DNA of 64,000 nt from Oceanirhabdus sp942490885. Its GTDB lineage: Bacteria > Bacillota > Clostridia > Clostridiales > Clostridiaceae. The position numbers and the translations under genes were made by a program. Shown in pieces: positions 41,439 through 55,392 of this stretch; the first letter of the stretch is position 1, and each line of letters opens with the position of its first letter. The notes under the pieces were generated by a model. It worked only from the letters and a program-made list of their open reading frames with translations, ran no database searches and was not told the DNA's origin. The DNA lies in contig CALNYT010000002.1 of NCBI GenBank assembly GCA_942490885.1, positions 5,208,001-5,272,000 of the forward strand. Direction: 5' to 3'.

Positions 41439-42452
41439 GTGAGTAGAAATTTAACAATTAAAGATGTTGCTAGATTATCGGGTTTTTCAATAAGAACCGT
41501 TTCAAGAGTTATAAATGATGAAGGTTATGTAAAAGAAGAAACTAGATCTATAATAAAAAAAATTATAAATGAAACAGGATATGAGACAAATATATTTGCT
41601 AAGAATTTAAGAAAAAAATCTGTAAGAAATATAATCTTATTGATAGAAAGAGAAAAAGAGCCGCATCCAGGACAGTATTATTCAAATATGTTCCAATGTG
41701 CAATCAATGAAGCTAGGAAATATGGATTTAATGCATTTATGCTACAATTCGATACACAGAATGCAAAAGAAAATGAGAAGAATATTCAAATATTAAAATC
41801 AGGATTTGTTGATGGTGCTATCGTTTTCAGTGTTAAGAAGAGCCTAGAAAAGATAAAATTATTAAAGAAATTGAATATTCCTTTTGTTTCTATGGCTAAA
41901 AACAATGAAGAAGGATGTTCTTATGTGGATGTAGATCATTTTAAATCAGCGTATATAGCAACAGAACACCTTATAAAGAAAGGGTGTGAATCGCTAGGTT
42001 TAATGATAGGAGATCCAGAATTGATTGCTTTTGATGATAGAAAGCAAGGGTTTCTTAAGGCTGTTAAGGATTATAATATTTCACAAGATAATATTAAAGT
42101 ATATGAAAATGTTGAGGCATTTAAACATAGCTATAAAATATGTTTTGAAATGGGAAAAGAAAAAATGCCTGACGGATTATTTGTTGCTTCTGATGAAATG
42201 GCATTTGGTGTGTTGAAGGCAATGAGTGATTTAAAAATTAGCGTACCTGATGAAGTAATGGTAGTGGGATTTGATAATCTTCCACTTTCAGAATATAGTG
42301 TACCAGCACTAACAACAATGAGACAAAATGCAACTGAGATGTCTGAAGAGGCTGTTTCAATATTAATGAAATTAATTGAAAAAAGTGAAGAAGATTTCCA
42401 GAAACAAGTATTATATGATCCAGAATTAATAATTAGAGATACAACAAAGTAA
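41439..42452 (+). CDS. LacI-family transcriptional regulator
   Basis: 337 residues. GTG start seven bases after AAGGGGATG. N-terminal LacI helix-turn-helix TIKDVARLSGFSIRTVSRVIN (6-26), then a periplasmic-binding-protein-like sensor domain with SYVDVDHFKSAYIATEHLIKKG and GFDNLPLSEYSVPALTTMRQ. It probably represses or activates carbohydrate genes in response to a sugar. No sugar genes are adjacent, so the target is elsewhere or self. Confidence 0.92.
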   Translation: MSRNLTIKDVARLSGFSIRTVSRVINDEGYVKEETRSIIKKIINETGYETNIFAKNLRKKSVRNIILLIEREKEPHPGQYYSNMFQCAINEARKYGFNAFMLQFDTQNAKENEKNIQILKSGFVDGAIVFSVKKSLEKIKLLKKLNIPFVSMAKNNEEGCSYVDVDHFKSAYIATEHLIKKGCESLGLMIGDPELIAFDDRKQGFLKAVKDYNISQDNIKVYENVEAFKHSYKICFEMGKEKMPDGLFVASDEMAFGVLKAMSDLKISVPDEVMVVGFDNLPLSEYSVPALTTMRQNATEMSEEAVSILMKLIEKSEEDFQKQVLYDPELIIRDTTK

Positions 42453-42489
42453 AAATTAAATTATTCTAATATTATTAGGGGGAAATAGT

Positions 42490-42954
42490 ATGAATAAGGT
42501 GGAAAATGAACATGTAAAACCGGGGATTATTGAGGGATTATTATTAGTACCGTTAGGGGTATTAATTTTGATATTATTTAATGCATTTAGAATAATAATT
42601 GAGAGTTTATCAGTGATAAGTATGATAGATATGAACGCTATAGGGGATAAAAAAGTATTGGTTGCACCTGTTTTCTTTCAAGGAATAGCGTGCACTATAA
42701 TATTTTTCATTGGAATAATTACTATGATAAATTATATTAAAAAGAAGCGACGCGCACCTAAAATATATATAGGATTACTTATTACTTATTTATTGGTAGG
42801 TATTATATATATGTATATGTTAGCTAACTTACCTGAAGCAAGGTTAGATTTACAATATATTTTGAGTGGGATTAAAGAGCAATTAATTTTTGCAATTGTA
42901 ATAATTCCATATTTTACATTTTCAGAACGAGTAAAAGAGACATTTATAAATTAA
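42490..42954 (+). CDS. Four-helix membrane protein, DUF2569-like
   Basis: 154 residues with four membrane helices separated by short basic loops (IKKKRRAPK at about 83-91). The layout and the start, a hydrophobic GIIEGLLLVPLG after a short tail, resemble DUF2569 proteins; function unknown. It lies 37 bases after the LacI gene with GGGGGAAAT ahead of the ATG and may be in the same transcript. Confidence 0.6.
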   Translation: MNKVENEHVKPGIIEGLLLVPLGVLILILFNAFRIIIESLSVISMIDMNAIGDKKVLVAPVFFQGIACTIIFFIGIITMINYIKKKRRAPKIYIGLLITYLLVGIIYMYMLANLPEARLDLQYILSGIKEQLIFAIVIIPYFTFSERVKETFIN

Positions 42955-42963
42955 AACAAAAAA

Positions 42964-42986
42964 AGATAGAGCTAATATTAGCTCTA
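42964..42986. terminator. Bidirectional terminator
   Basis: Perfect palindromic stem ATAGAGCTAA / TTAGCTCTAT with A-run before and T-run after; lies between convergent genes. Confidence 0.88.
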
Positions 42987-42992
42987 TTTTTT

Positions 42993-43610
42993 TTAAGCTG
43001 ACTGCTCTTCAAGTTTATTTAATGCATCATCAATTACGGATAATATGTAATCTCTATGTTCTAAGTTGTTCTCAAAATCTAAATCATTTACATTGATTTT
43101 AAGTATTGGAGAGTAATCATATGATCTAAAAAACTCAGTATAATTTTTATTTAATTCTTTCCAGTAAGCTTTTTCTGTTATAAGTTCATAATCTCTACCA
43201 CGTTTTTCAATTCTTGTAATAGCATTTTCAACAGAAATATCTAAATAAATTAAAAGCTTAGGTTTAGGAATATGTTCGGACATATTAGCAAATAACTCTT
43301 GATAGATACTATATTCTTCTTTAGAGAGTTCTTCATTATCACATAACATCTTAGCGAAAATTAAATCACCATAAATACTTCTATCTAATACTGCTCCTTT
43401 AGATTGAGCTGCTTCATTAAGTTGCTCTAATCTTTTATTTAAAAAGAAAATTTGAAGAGGAAAGCTATATCTACATCTATCATGATAAAATTTTTCTAAT
43501 ATGGGGTTATTAACAACTGGCTCACGAAAAGGAATAAGTGAGTATTTTTCAGATAAAATTTTCATCAAAGTGGATTTACCAACCCCAACTACACCATCAA
43601 TAACTAACAT
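42993..43610 (-). CDS. Deoxynucleoside kinase (dGK/dCK family), second gene
   Basis: 205 residues from ATG 43610, eight bases after AGGAGG; longer in-frame readings overlap the previous gene. P-loop DGVVGVGKSTL, an LDRSIYGD motif supplying the DRS base contact, and a RIEKRGRDYE lid. It phosphorylates deoxynucleosides for salvage. It starts one base after the stop of its paralogue and pairs with it like dgk/dck in B. subtilis; which substrate each prefers is not deducible. Confidence 0.9.
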   Translation of the reverse strand: MLVIDGVVGVGKSTLMKILSEKYSLIPFREPVVNNPILEKFYHDRCRYSFPLQIFFLNKRLEQLNEAAQSKGAVLDRSIYGDLIFAKMLCDNEELSKEEYSIYQELFANMSEHIPKPKLLIYLDISVENAITRIEKRGRDYELITEKAYWKELNKNYTEFFRSYDYSPILKINVNDLDFENNLEHRDYILSVIDDALNKLEEQSA

Positions 43611-43611
43611 A

Positions 43612-44229
43612 TTAACATCCTCCTGATTCAAGTTTATTTAGAGCTTCATTTATTACAGAAAGAATGTATTTTCTGTCTTCTAAATTATTTTCAAAATCAA
43701 TGTTATCTACATTAATTTTTAAGATAGGAGAGAAGTTATAATTATCAAAATAAGTAGTATAATTATTATTAAGTCTTTCCCAATATTCTCTTTCTACGAT
43801 TAATTCATAATCTCTACCACGTTTTTGAATTCTACTAATAGCATTATCCACAGAAATATCCAAATACACCATTAACTTGGGAGCTTGAATATGTTTTAGC
43901 ATATGGTGAAAAAGATCATTATAAATATCAAATTCTTCATCTGACATTTCTTTAGTATCGTTAAGCATTTTTGCAAAAATAACATCACCATATATACTTC
44001 TATCTAATATTGCATTCTTCAATGAAGAGGCTTTTTTTATATGCTCAAATCTTTTGTTTAAGAAAAATGTTTGAAGAGGAAAACTATATCTTTCTCTATC
44101 ATGATAGAATTTTTCTAGTACAGGGTTGTCTACAACGGGTTCCTCAAAAGGTACCATATTTCTTTCTTCTGCTAAAATGTTCATTAGTGTAGACTTACCG
44201 ACACCAACTACACCATCAACAATTATCAT
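43612..44229 (-). CDS. Deoxynucleoside kinase (dGK/dCK family), first gene
   Basis: 205 residues from ATG 44229 (GAGGAG upstream on the minus strand), the same length as its neighbour. P-loop DGVVGVGKSTL (K12), LDRSIYGD and RIQKRGRDYE lid are conserved. Lactic and clostridial relatives work as heterodimers of such tandem paralogues, which may apply here. Confidence 0.9.
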   Translation of the reverse strand: MIIVDGVVGVGKSTLMNILAEERNMVPFEEPVVDNPVLEKFYHDRERYSFPLQTFFLNKRFEHIKKASSLKNAILDRSIYGDVIFAKMLNDTKEMSDEEFDIYNDLFHHMLKHIQAPKLMVYLDISVDNAISRIQKRGRDYELIVEREYWERLNNNYTTYFDNYNFSPILKINVDNIDFENNLEDRKYILSVINEALNKLESGGC

Positions 44230-44361
44230 ATTCCATCGCTCCTCATCACTGAACTTAACTCGATTAAATAACTCTTGGTAAGATATCAATATTAACTCTT
44301 CCTTCCATTCATAGTGTCATATTAATAGTCTAATACATTTCGATAAAAAACCACTTTTATT

Positions 44362-44391
44362 ATTATACTTGCAAACCATATTAGATTTCAA
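44362..44391 (-). promoter_or_regulatory. Predicted promoter of kinase pair
   Basis: On the minus strand TTGAAA (44391-44386), 18 bases, TATAAT (44367-44362). Confidence 0.5.
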
Positions 44392-44600
44392 ACGTTATTT
44401 TCTGTATATTTAAATAAAAAAGAGTTATATGCTTAAAAAAACTACTCAATACATGTTGTAGTAAAGTATTTTATTAGTACAATATATTGTGAAGGTGAAA
44501 TTTGATTTTCACATATGAAAATTGTAAAGTTTGTAATAGAAAAAAGTACGTGATAAAATATATTGAGAAACATGAGAAACATGAGATGTGGGGTGAGGTT

Positions 44601-45275
44601 ATGAATAGATATAATGATGTAATTGAAGAAATGAAAAAGGAATTAGGTAGTAGAGGCCATGATATAGATCATATAATTAGAGTATATAATTTAGCAGTAC
44701 ATATAGCTAAACGGGAGAAGAATAATTACCGCATAGATATGGAGGTTTTAGAGTTATCTGCTATACTACATGATATAGGAAGAAAAAAAGAAGATGAAGA
44801 TAAAACAGGTAAGATTAATCATGCTGAAATAGGGGCAGATATGGCAGAAAAATTATTGAAGGACAAAGGATATCAACAAGATAAGATTGATGGGATTAAG
44901 AGTTGTATAAGGTGTCACAGATATAGAGGAAATAATATTCCTATAAAGATAGAAGAGAAGATATTATTTGATGCAGATAAATTAGATTCTTTAGGAGCTA
45001 TTGGAGTTGGAAGATGTTTTATGGTATCTTCACAGTTTAACCAAAGAATATATAATGATACCGCAGTAGATGAGTATATAAAAACAAATACTTATGGGAA
45101 TATGAGACTTAAAGATCCTAGCTTTCATGCACCGAATTTAGAATATGAACTCAAAATGAAAAATATAAAAGATAGATTGTTTACAGATACGGCAAAATTA
45201 TTAGCTGATGAAAGAGACAAATTCATGAAGGATTTTTTTAATAGAATGAAAGATGAAATCAATGGAATTAAATAA
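44601..45275 (+). CDS. HD-domain phosphohydrolase
   Basis: 224 residues from ATG 44601 (GGGGTGAGG upstream). HD-superfamily metal motifs are visible: H24, the HD pair H57-D58 (ILHDIGRKK), a His-rich helix (CIRCHRYRG) and DADKLDSLG near 130-140. Likely a metal-dependent phosphohydrolase acting on a nucleotide or similar small molecule. An in-frame TTG at 44502 would add 33 residues over a repeat-rich stretch and is less likely. Confidence 0.87.
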   Translation: MNRYNDVIEEMKKELGSRGHDIDHIIRVYNLAVHIAKREKNNYRIDMEVLELSAILHDIGRKKEDEDKTGKINHAEIGADMAEKLLKDKGYQQDKIDGIKSCIRCHRYRGNNIPIKIEEKILFDADKLDSLGAIGVGRCFMVSSQFNQRIYNDTAVDEYIKTNTYGNMRLKDPSFHAPNLEYELKMKNIKDRLFTDTAKLLADERDKFMKDFFNRMKDEINGIK

Positions 45276-45283
45276 AATAGGAG

Positions 45284-45748
45284 GTGATTTATATAAAATC
45301 CCTTAAATTCATAATATATTACATAGTAATTATCATCATATCATATGCAATCAACAACTTTTGGTATGTAGGAGTAATCGACGATTTTGCCCTTTTTATA
45401 AGTATAATTCCTATAGTAGTAATGGTGTATCTATTTCTAAATAATAAAAAGAGTAAGATTATGGACAATATAAATAAGATAATTTTATTTGGAATGGTAC
45501 TAATATTTATAGTAGCTATACCTAAGTATTCTTATAAAGCATCTATTGAAAAAGTATTGAGTACTAGATTTCAAAATGAATCAGTAACAGTAGTTGATAT
45601 TGAACATAAAAGTAAGAAGGTTAAAACAATGATTAGACCATCAGTTTTTGTAGATAATTACTATTATAGAGTTGAAGTAGAAGATTCAAGAGGTACAATT
45701 CTTAACTTCTATATAAATCCGGAAACTGGAGATTGGGTAGAAAAATAA
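45284..45748 (+). CDS. Small membrane protein with extracytoplasmic tail, unknown
   Basis: Three hydrophobic segments in residues 5-85 are followed by a soluble tail (NYYYRVEVEDSRGTILNFYINPETGDW) reminiscent of small PepSY/DUF-type domains; family unassigned. The nominal GTG start at 45284 lies inside the perfect AGGAGGTGAT; with that site the natural start would be ATA at 45293, and no ATG, GTG or TTG follows nearby. It lies 8 bases after the HD gene. Confidence 0.65.
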   Translation: MIYIKSLKFIIYYIVIIIISYAINNFWYVGVIDDFALFISIIPIVVMVYLFLNNKKSKIMDNINKIILFGMVLIFIVAIPKYSYKASIEKVLSTRFQNESVTVVDIEHKSKKVKTMIRPSVFVDNYYYRVEVEDSRGTILNFYINPETGDWVEK

Positions 45749-45750
45749 TA

Positions 45751-45787
45751 AAAAGACAAGCAAGGTGTAATTTCCTACTTGTCTTTT
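45751..45787. terminator. Bidirectional terminator
   Basis: AAAAGACAAGCAAGG-type arm (from 45751) pairs with CCTACTTGTCTTTT (to 45787), between convergent genes. Confidence 0.85.
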
Positions 45788-45799
45788 ATTATATTAAGA

Positions 45800-47032
45800 T
45801 TATTTACTCCAATTTCCTTCTGAGAATATACTAATTATTTCTCCAGACTCTGTTATACCATCAATTGATAATTCTTCTGAGCCTATCATAAAATCAACGT
45901 GTGTAATACTAGTATTTAAACCATGGTGCCCTAACTGATCTTTATTCATTGTAGTACCATCTTTGATGCATATAGGATATGAAGAACCGATAGCTAGATG
46001 ACAAGAGGCATTTTCATCAAATAAAGTATTGTAGAATATCAAACCTGTATTAGAAATAGGCGAATCATTAGGAACCAATGCTACTTCCCCTATGTAATGA
46101 GATCCTTCATCAGTTTCAATTAGGCCCTTTAAAGTTTCATAGCCTTTCTCAGCCGAATAATCTACGATCTTACCATCTTTAAAGGTTAAAGAGAAGTTAT
46201 CAATAAGATTCCCACCATAATTCAAAGGTTTAGTACTAGATACTACTCCATTTACACCTGTTTTAAGAGGGGTTGTAAAAATTTCTTCTGTAGGCATGTT
46301 TGGTATATAGTATATATCATTATGATCAGTTAGTCCTCCACCAATCCATATATGATTCTTTGGCAATTCCATAATTAAATCTGTTCCAGTAGATTTAAAG
46401 TGTAGAGATTTTAATTGTTTATTATTTAATAAATCTGTTTTGATTTTGATTAGATTTATGTGATTATTCCATGCCTCGACAGGATCATCAGAATCTACTC
46501 TTGTTATAGTAAATATATTCTCCCAAAGTTTTTCAAGGGCATCCTCTTCATTTAAATTTGGGAATACTTTCATAGCCCACTCAACAGTAGGAATAGACAC
46601 TACAGACCATCTAACATTTCCTTTGTTCATGATTGTTCTAAAGCCTTCCATTGCTTCACCTTGAGCTTTTCTTGAGCGAGCAATAAGTTTTGGGTCTACA
46701 TTTTGCAGTAAATCTGGATTAGAAGCTGATATTGACAAAAATGCAGCACCTTCATTGGCAAGATATTCTTTGCTAGTGGCTTTCCAGGCAGGAAAATAAT
46801 CAAATGCATTGTCATGTGCATGATTAAATTTTATTAGTGACATTTCTTCATCATGCCAATCAACGTGAACATCTAATACTCCAGATGAATAAGCTTCTTT
46901 TGATATTGCTCTAACAAATTCACTTGCTGTAATTGGAGCATTAATTACAAGTGTTTGATTATTTTGGATGTTAACACCTGTTTTTATAGCTAACTTTGCA
47001 TATTTTTCTAATAATAGATCAAAATTTTTCAT
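45800..47032 (-). CDS. M29-family aminopeptidase
   Basis: 410 residues, the family's length. The C-terminal motifs GEVALVPNDSPISNTGLIFYNTLFDENASCHLAIGSSY-like region and LGHHGLNTSITHVDFMIGSEEL carry the acidic and His metal ligands of AmpS/AmpM-type enzymes. It removes N-terminal residues from peptides and complements the M3 and M32 peptidases nearby. AGGAGG precedes the ATG on the minus strand. Confidence 0.92.
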   Translation of the reverse strand: MKNFDLLLEKYAKLAIKTGVNIQNNQTLVINAPITASEFVRAISKEAYSSGVLDVHVDWHDEEMSLIKFNHAHDNAFDYFPAWKATSKEYLANEGAAFLSISASNPDLLQNVDPKLIARSRKAQGEAMEGFRTIMNKGNVRWSVVSIPTVEWAMKVFPNLNEEDALEKLWENIFTITRVDSDDPVEAWNNHINLIKIKTDLLNNKQLKSLHFKSTGTDLIMELPKNHIWIGGGLTDHNDIYYIPNMPTEEIFTTPLKTGVNGVVSSTKPLNYGGNLIDNFSLTFKDGKIVDYSAEKGYETLKGLIETDEGSHYIGEVALVPNDSPISNTGLIFYNTLFDENASCHLAIGSSYPICIKDGTTMNKDQLGHHGLNTSITHVDFMIGSEELSIDGITESGEIISIFSEGNWSK

Positions 47033-47324
47033 TGTTTAAACCTCCTCTTAGTTATAGAAATTAGTCTCTCTAAGTATATTTTACATTATTTATTGTAAAT
47101 TTAGATTAATTTTAAGAAATAACTGTAAAAAATCTGTAAAAATATTTGTTTATTATGTTTTTCAATAAAAAATTATTGGAAAACAATAAATAAAGTATTG
47201 CTTATTTGATAAAAATTGGTTAATATTATAAATAGTAGAAAATAAATGAGAACAATGAAGATTTTAATTGAAAGTAGAGTTCTAAATATATTTTAAGACA
47301 TTGCAGCATTAGGAGGAGTGAAAT

Positions 47325-49235
47325 ATGGCAATATCTTTAATACAGGGATTAGTGTTATATAAGGGGAATTTATATTTACGTAAAGATGCCAGTGAAATGG
47401 AGATTTATAAATTCCATTGTGAGGATAAAAATAGAAGAGAAGAGCAGCTGAAAAATAATATTCAGAATGATTTTTCAGGGAGAGGGGATATATTATTTCA
47501 ATTTGCATATGAGGTAAGAAGTGATATAACTACATATATGTTAGAGTTAGACCAAATCCATGAAGAGAATTTTGTTATGATTAATTCACAGAATGTTGAG
47601 CAATTGAGTAACTATCAAAAAGTTTATATTATACAAGGGAGTATTGAATTAGAAACAAGAGGGATAAAAAATGAATTTGTCACAGAAATAAAGGGTAGTA
47701 ATGAGTATAAAAAGTTTAAAAATAAGAATAAAGACTATTTTACAACTGTAAAAAGGAATATTCTAAAAGATAAAATAGATAGTAGTGAAAGTAATAAAAT
47801 AGGAATACTATTAGTTATTTCAATTATAACAGCATTTTTATTTCAATATTTTTTTGTATCTCAGCATTTAGGTATTTCGGTATGTATTTATACATTGATG
47901 ATCATAGGAGCTACAATATTTATAACTAAGAAACAAATAATATACTTGAATAGTAAGTTTTATTTTCTTATAAGTATATCTATAATATTTTCAATGTTCT
48001 TTGGTATTTATACAAATAGTGCGTTCATGCTGTGTAATCTTATCATTATTATGATTGTATTGAACAGTGCAGTACTTATAGGTAAATACAATTATAATTT
48101 AGATCAAGCATTAATTATTAAAGCAGTAGAGATTATGTTTGTACCTTTTGAAAACTTAGGTAGGATAACAAAATTCATTACAGACCAAATTAGAAGAAAA
48201 GGAAAAAATAAAAAGGAAAAGGAAAATAGAAAATATATAATTCAAGGAATAGTAATATTGGTAGGATTATTAGTAGTTATAGTACCACTACTTATGTCCG
48301 CAGATGAAATTTTTAAACTAAAGATCATAGATTTATCAAATTCATTTAATTACGATAATATAGATGGTGAAACTATATTTAGAATTATTGTATTCATTTT
48401 AGTTTTTATATATAATACTATTTTTATATGGAGTTTAAAATATGATTATGTTATAGGAGTTAAAAGAAAAGAGCCAAAAGCAATATTCATGTATGAAACA
48501 GTTATAATTGTACTTATAGGATTAAATATCATATACTTTTTATTTTCCATTATTCAAGTATCATATTTATATGGTGGTGGTGAAGGAATATTACCAGATG
48601 GAATGATATACTCAAGTTATGCAAGACAAGGCTTCTTTGAGTTAGTTATGGTAACTATAATAAATTTAGTATTGATATTAATTGTAAAGATACTAACGGA
48701 GAAATTGATTGATAGTAAGAACAAGGTAATCAATGTATTATGCTCTTTTATAATAATATTTACATATAATATGTTATTTTCAGCATTTTATAGAATGGTA
48801 TTATATGTTCAAGCTTTTGGATATACAAGGCTTAGGATTATCGTTCAATTTGCTATAATTACATTGGCTATTATAATATTTATTATCTTCTTATCGTTAT
48901 GGATAGAATTAATACCTATGAAGAGGTTGATAATTATATTAACATTATTAATGTATATGGGATTAAATATATTTAATATGGATAGCTTCATAGTTAGGAG
49001 AAATATTGAAATATATAATAAGACTGGAGTATTAGATAAAGAGTATATTAGAACATTAGTTTATGATGGAACTGCAGAGCTCAATAAGTTAATAGAAGAT
49101 AAGAAAATTAATTATACTAATAAAATAGATAAGGATGATATAAATCAAATAATTGAAGAGGTTAAGAATAAATATTCAAAAGGATATGATAAATGGTTTG
49201 AATTCAACTTTAGTAAACATAGAACACTACGATAG
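47325..49235 (+). CDS. DUF4173-like polytopic membrane protein with cytosolic N-terminus
   Basis: 636 residues. The first 155 are soluble and charged; then about 11-12 hydrophobic helices to residue 575 and a soluble tail. The segment YRMVLYVQAFGYTRLRIIVQ is characteristic of DUF4173 proteins. Function is unknown. TTAGGAGGAG precedes the ATG. The N-terminal extension is unlike typical short versions of the family and could sense or recruit a partner. The upstream gap 47033-47324 has only AT-rich DNA and a small hairpin near 47158-47183. Confidence 0.78.
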   Translation: MAISLIQGLVLYKGNLYLRKDASEMEIYKFHCEDKNRREEQLKNNIQNDFSGRGDILFQFAYEVRSDITTYMLELDQIHEENFVMINSQNVEQLSNYQKVYIIQGSIELETRGIKNEFVTEIKGSNEYKKFKNKNKDYFTTVKRNILKDKIDSSESNKIGILLVISIITAFLFQYFFVSQHLGISVCIYTLMIIGATIFITKKQIIYLNSKFYFLISISIIFSMFFGIYTNSAFMLCNLIIIMIVLNSAVLIGKYNYNLDQALIIKAVEIMFVPFENLGRITKFITDQIRRKGKNKKEKENRKYIIQGIVILVGLLVVIVPLLMSADEIFKLKIIDLSNSFNYDNIDGETIFRIIVFILVFIYNTIFIWSLKYDYVIGVKRKEPKAIFMYETVIIVLIGLNIIYFLFSIIQVSYLYGGGEGILPDGMIYSSYARQGFFELVMVTIINLVLILIVKILTEKLIDSKNKVINVLCSFIIIFTYNMLFSAFYRMVLYVQAFGYTRLRIIVQFAIITLAIIIFIIFLSLWIELIPMKRLIIILTLLMYMGLNIFNMDSFIVRRNIEIYNKTGVLDKEYIRTLVYDGTAELNKLIEDKKINYTNKIDKDDINQIIEEVKNKYSKGYDKWFEFNFSKHRTLR

Positions 49236-49247
49236 GGTTATATAACA

Positions 49248-49837
49248 ATGAATAAATTTAAAGATAATATTATAAAATCTATAGTTTGTGTTCTTTTGAT
49301 AGGAATAAGTTATATTAATTTAATGTTATATTGTTTAATGGGATGGAGTATGTTAGAGTGGGAAAAAGTAACTAATTCAGTTACATCTGCTGTGTTAGGT
49401 TTATATTACTCTGTTTAGTTGTATATATAATTAAGAAAAATATAAGCAAAAAAATCATTATTATTATTTGTGTATATATTTGCTCATTAACCACACCTAT
49501 TATCGCTAGTTATGTAGAGGGTAATTATTATAAAACATTTTCTAAAAGTAAATGGAGCAGTAATTCAGATGCTAGATTCTTAATGGAAGAGGATTTATAT
49601 AAAAATTATGATATTATGAGTTTGTCTAAGAATGAGATTATTGAGTTATTGGGTGAAGAAGATAAAGATAAATGTAGTGATATAAGAAAAAATTTTCAGA
49701 AAAATTGCAAAAAAGAGTTTATGGTTTTGTGGTTAGGTAGATCAGAGGTCTGCATAAAAAGATACATGGTTATTATATTTGATGATGATAGTGTTGAGGA
49801 TATAAAGTATATTAATAAGTATTTTGATCCATTATAA
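49248..49837 (+). pseudogene. Frameshifted small membrane protein gene
   Basis: Frame one (ATG 49248 to TAG 49416-49418) encodes a helix-rich 56-residue N-terminus; the continuing frame (from about 49415 to 49837) adds a second hydrophobic stretch and a soluble tail with SLSKNEIIELLGEED. Adding one T to the GTTTAG near 49413-49418 joins them into one protein of about 196 residues. The open piece from 49583 has no ribosome-binding site. Probably a recent pseudogene. The tail resembles small clostridial exported proteins, family unassigned. Confidence 0.6.
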
Positions 49838-49857
49838 ATATATATATAGAATGAATA

Positions 49858-49890
49858 AAGCATGTAATCTTTTTAAAGATACATGTTTTT
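49858..49890 (+). terminator. Terminator after pseudogene
   Basis: Imperfect stem AAGCATGT...ACATGTTT with T-run to 49890. Confidence 0.55.
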
Positions 49891-50008
49891 ATTATTGTTT
49901 TGATTAATTTGAACTAAAGTGAATGTTTTTTTATAAAATGGATATAATATTTTTGTATCGGTAACTAGTTTTGATTTTAAAATATATATAGAATAGAGGT
50001 AATTTGGA

Positions 50009-50082
50009 TTAAATAATACAACACTCAACCAAGTGTATCTACATAAGCAATTGGAAGTAATATATAGATAATTAGAGTAAAA
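50009..50082 (+). repeat. Upstream element shared by rrn3 and rrn4 (rrn3 copy)
   Basis: About 74 bases nearly identical to 58823-58895, containing ACACT...AGTGT and ATCTA...TATAGAT inverted repeats. Both copies end about 55 bases before the conserved GATAAGATATTACTTG block, and the DNA between is diverged. Absent from rrn1 and rrn2. Confidence 0.65.
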
Positions 50083-50203
50083 TAAGAATAACATCTATAA
50101 ATTCAGTATAACGGTGTATTTTGCACTGTAATATATGATAAGATATTACTTGTCGCTGCAAGTGAGCGATGAGGAATCACAAAAAAACACTTCAAAAAAA
50201 GTG

Positions 50204-50232
50204 TTGACATGAAAATTGTCTAGTGATACAAT
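50204..50232 (+). promoter_or_regulatory. rrn3 core promoter
   Basis: TTGACA (50204-50209), 17 bases, TACAAT (50227-50232). A short perfect inverted repeat ACACTT/AAGTGT lies directly against the -35 box, as in rrn4. Confidence 0.9.
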
Positions 50233-50316
50233 AAGGAAGTCGCTTAAGGCGATAAACTTATTGAGAATTAATGAAATATTGTAATCAGGTTTTGTTCTTA
50301 TCTTTAGAGTTTCAGG

Positions 50317-50428
50317 ATTTTGAAAATATTCAAGATCAAGGAACAAGAGGAACGAGCAGCGGAGTGTACGAATGTACTCGAGCAGCACAGAGAGTCTTAG
50401 TGACGCCGAGATTGGATATTTTCAAAAT
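50317..50428 (+). ncRNA. Structured RNA element, copy 2, inserted in the rrn3 leader
   Basis: Outer stem 50317-50333 pairs with 50412-50428 over 17 bp with one U-G pair. Its sequence differs from copy 1 yet pairs as well. AAGA (50345-50348) pairs with TCTT (50395-50398) where copy 1 has AAGG/CCTT, and the G50364-C50379 pair replaces A27635-T27652. It lies in a 177-base insertion (50255-50431) absent from the other three leaders, between the core promoter and boxA, so every rrn3 transcript should contain it. Confidence 0.68.
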
Positions 50429-50582
50429 TATGATGTTCATTGAAAATTAAACAGAGTAAAGGAAATTGTATTATTTGTATAATGCAAGCCTTAAATTCCA
50501 TGAGATATAAAAGAAACACACAGGTAGAAGAAATATAATTTCTTCAAAAGCAAGCAAGTACTAGCTTGGGAAAAAAACTTTT

Positions 50583-52095
<1,513 letters not shown>

Positions 52096-52332
52096 TAGGG
52101 AGACCGCAGAATGAAACATTTCTGCATAACGGAAAATAAGGTCCTGAACTCTGTTTAATTTTGAGTGAACGAAAGTTCCTCAATTATTTAAGACGAACTT
52201 GTGTTGGTCTTAAATAACTATGTTCTTTGAAAATTGCACAAAGTAAGATTAATATAAACATGTTTGTAGAATGAAAATTCTACAAGATAGGTATAAAACT
52301 AATTCATTGTAAAATGAATCAGCAATTTGTAA

Positions 52333-55232
<2,900 letters not shown>

Positions 55233-55270
55233 ACTTACTTTGTGCAATTTTGAAGGAACATTCCTTCAAA

Positions 55271-55387
55271 TCTGGTAACTATGGCATAGAGGCTACACAC
55301 CTTCCCATTCCGAACAGGATTGTTAAGCTCTATAGCGCTGATGGTACTGCACTGGAGACGGTGTGGGAGAGTAAGACGTTGCCAGGT
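55271..55387 (+). rRNA. 5S ribosomal RNA, rrn3
   Basis: 117 nt, GGCATAGAGGCT version as in rrn2. Confidence 0.96.
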
Positions 55388-55392
55388 CGTTT

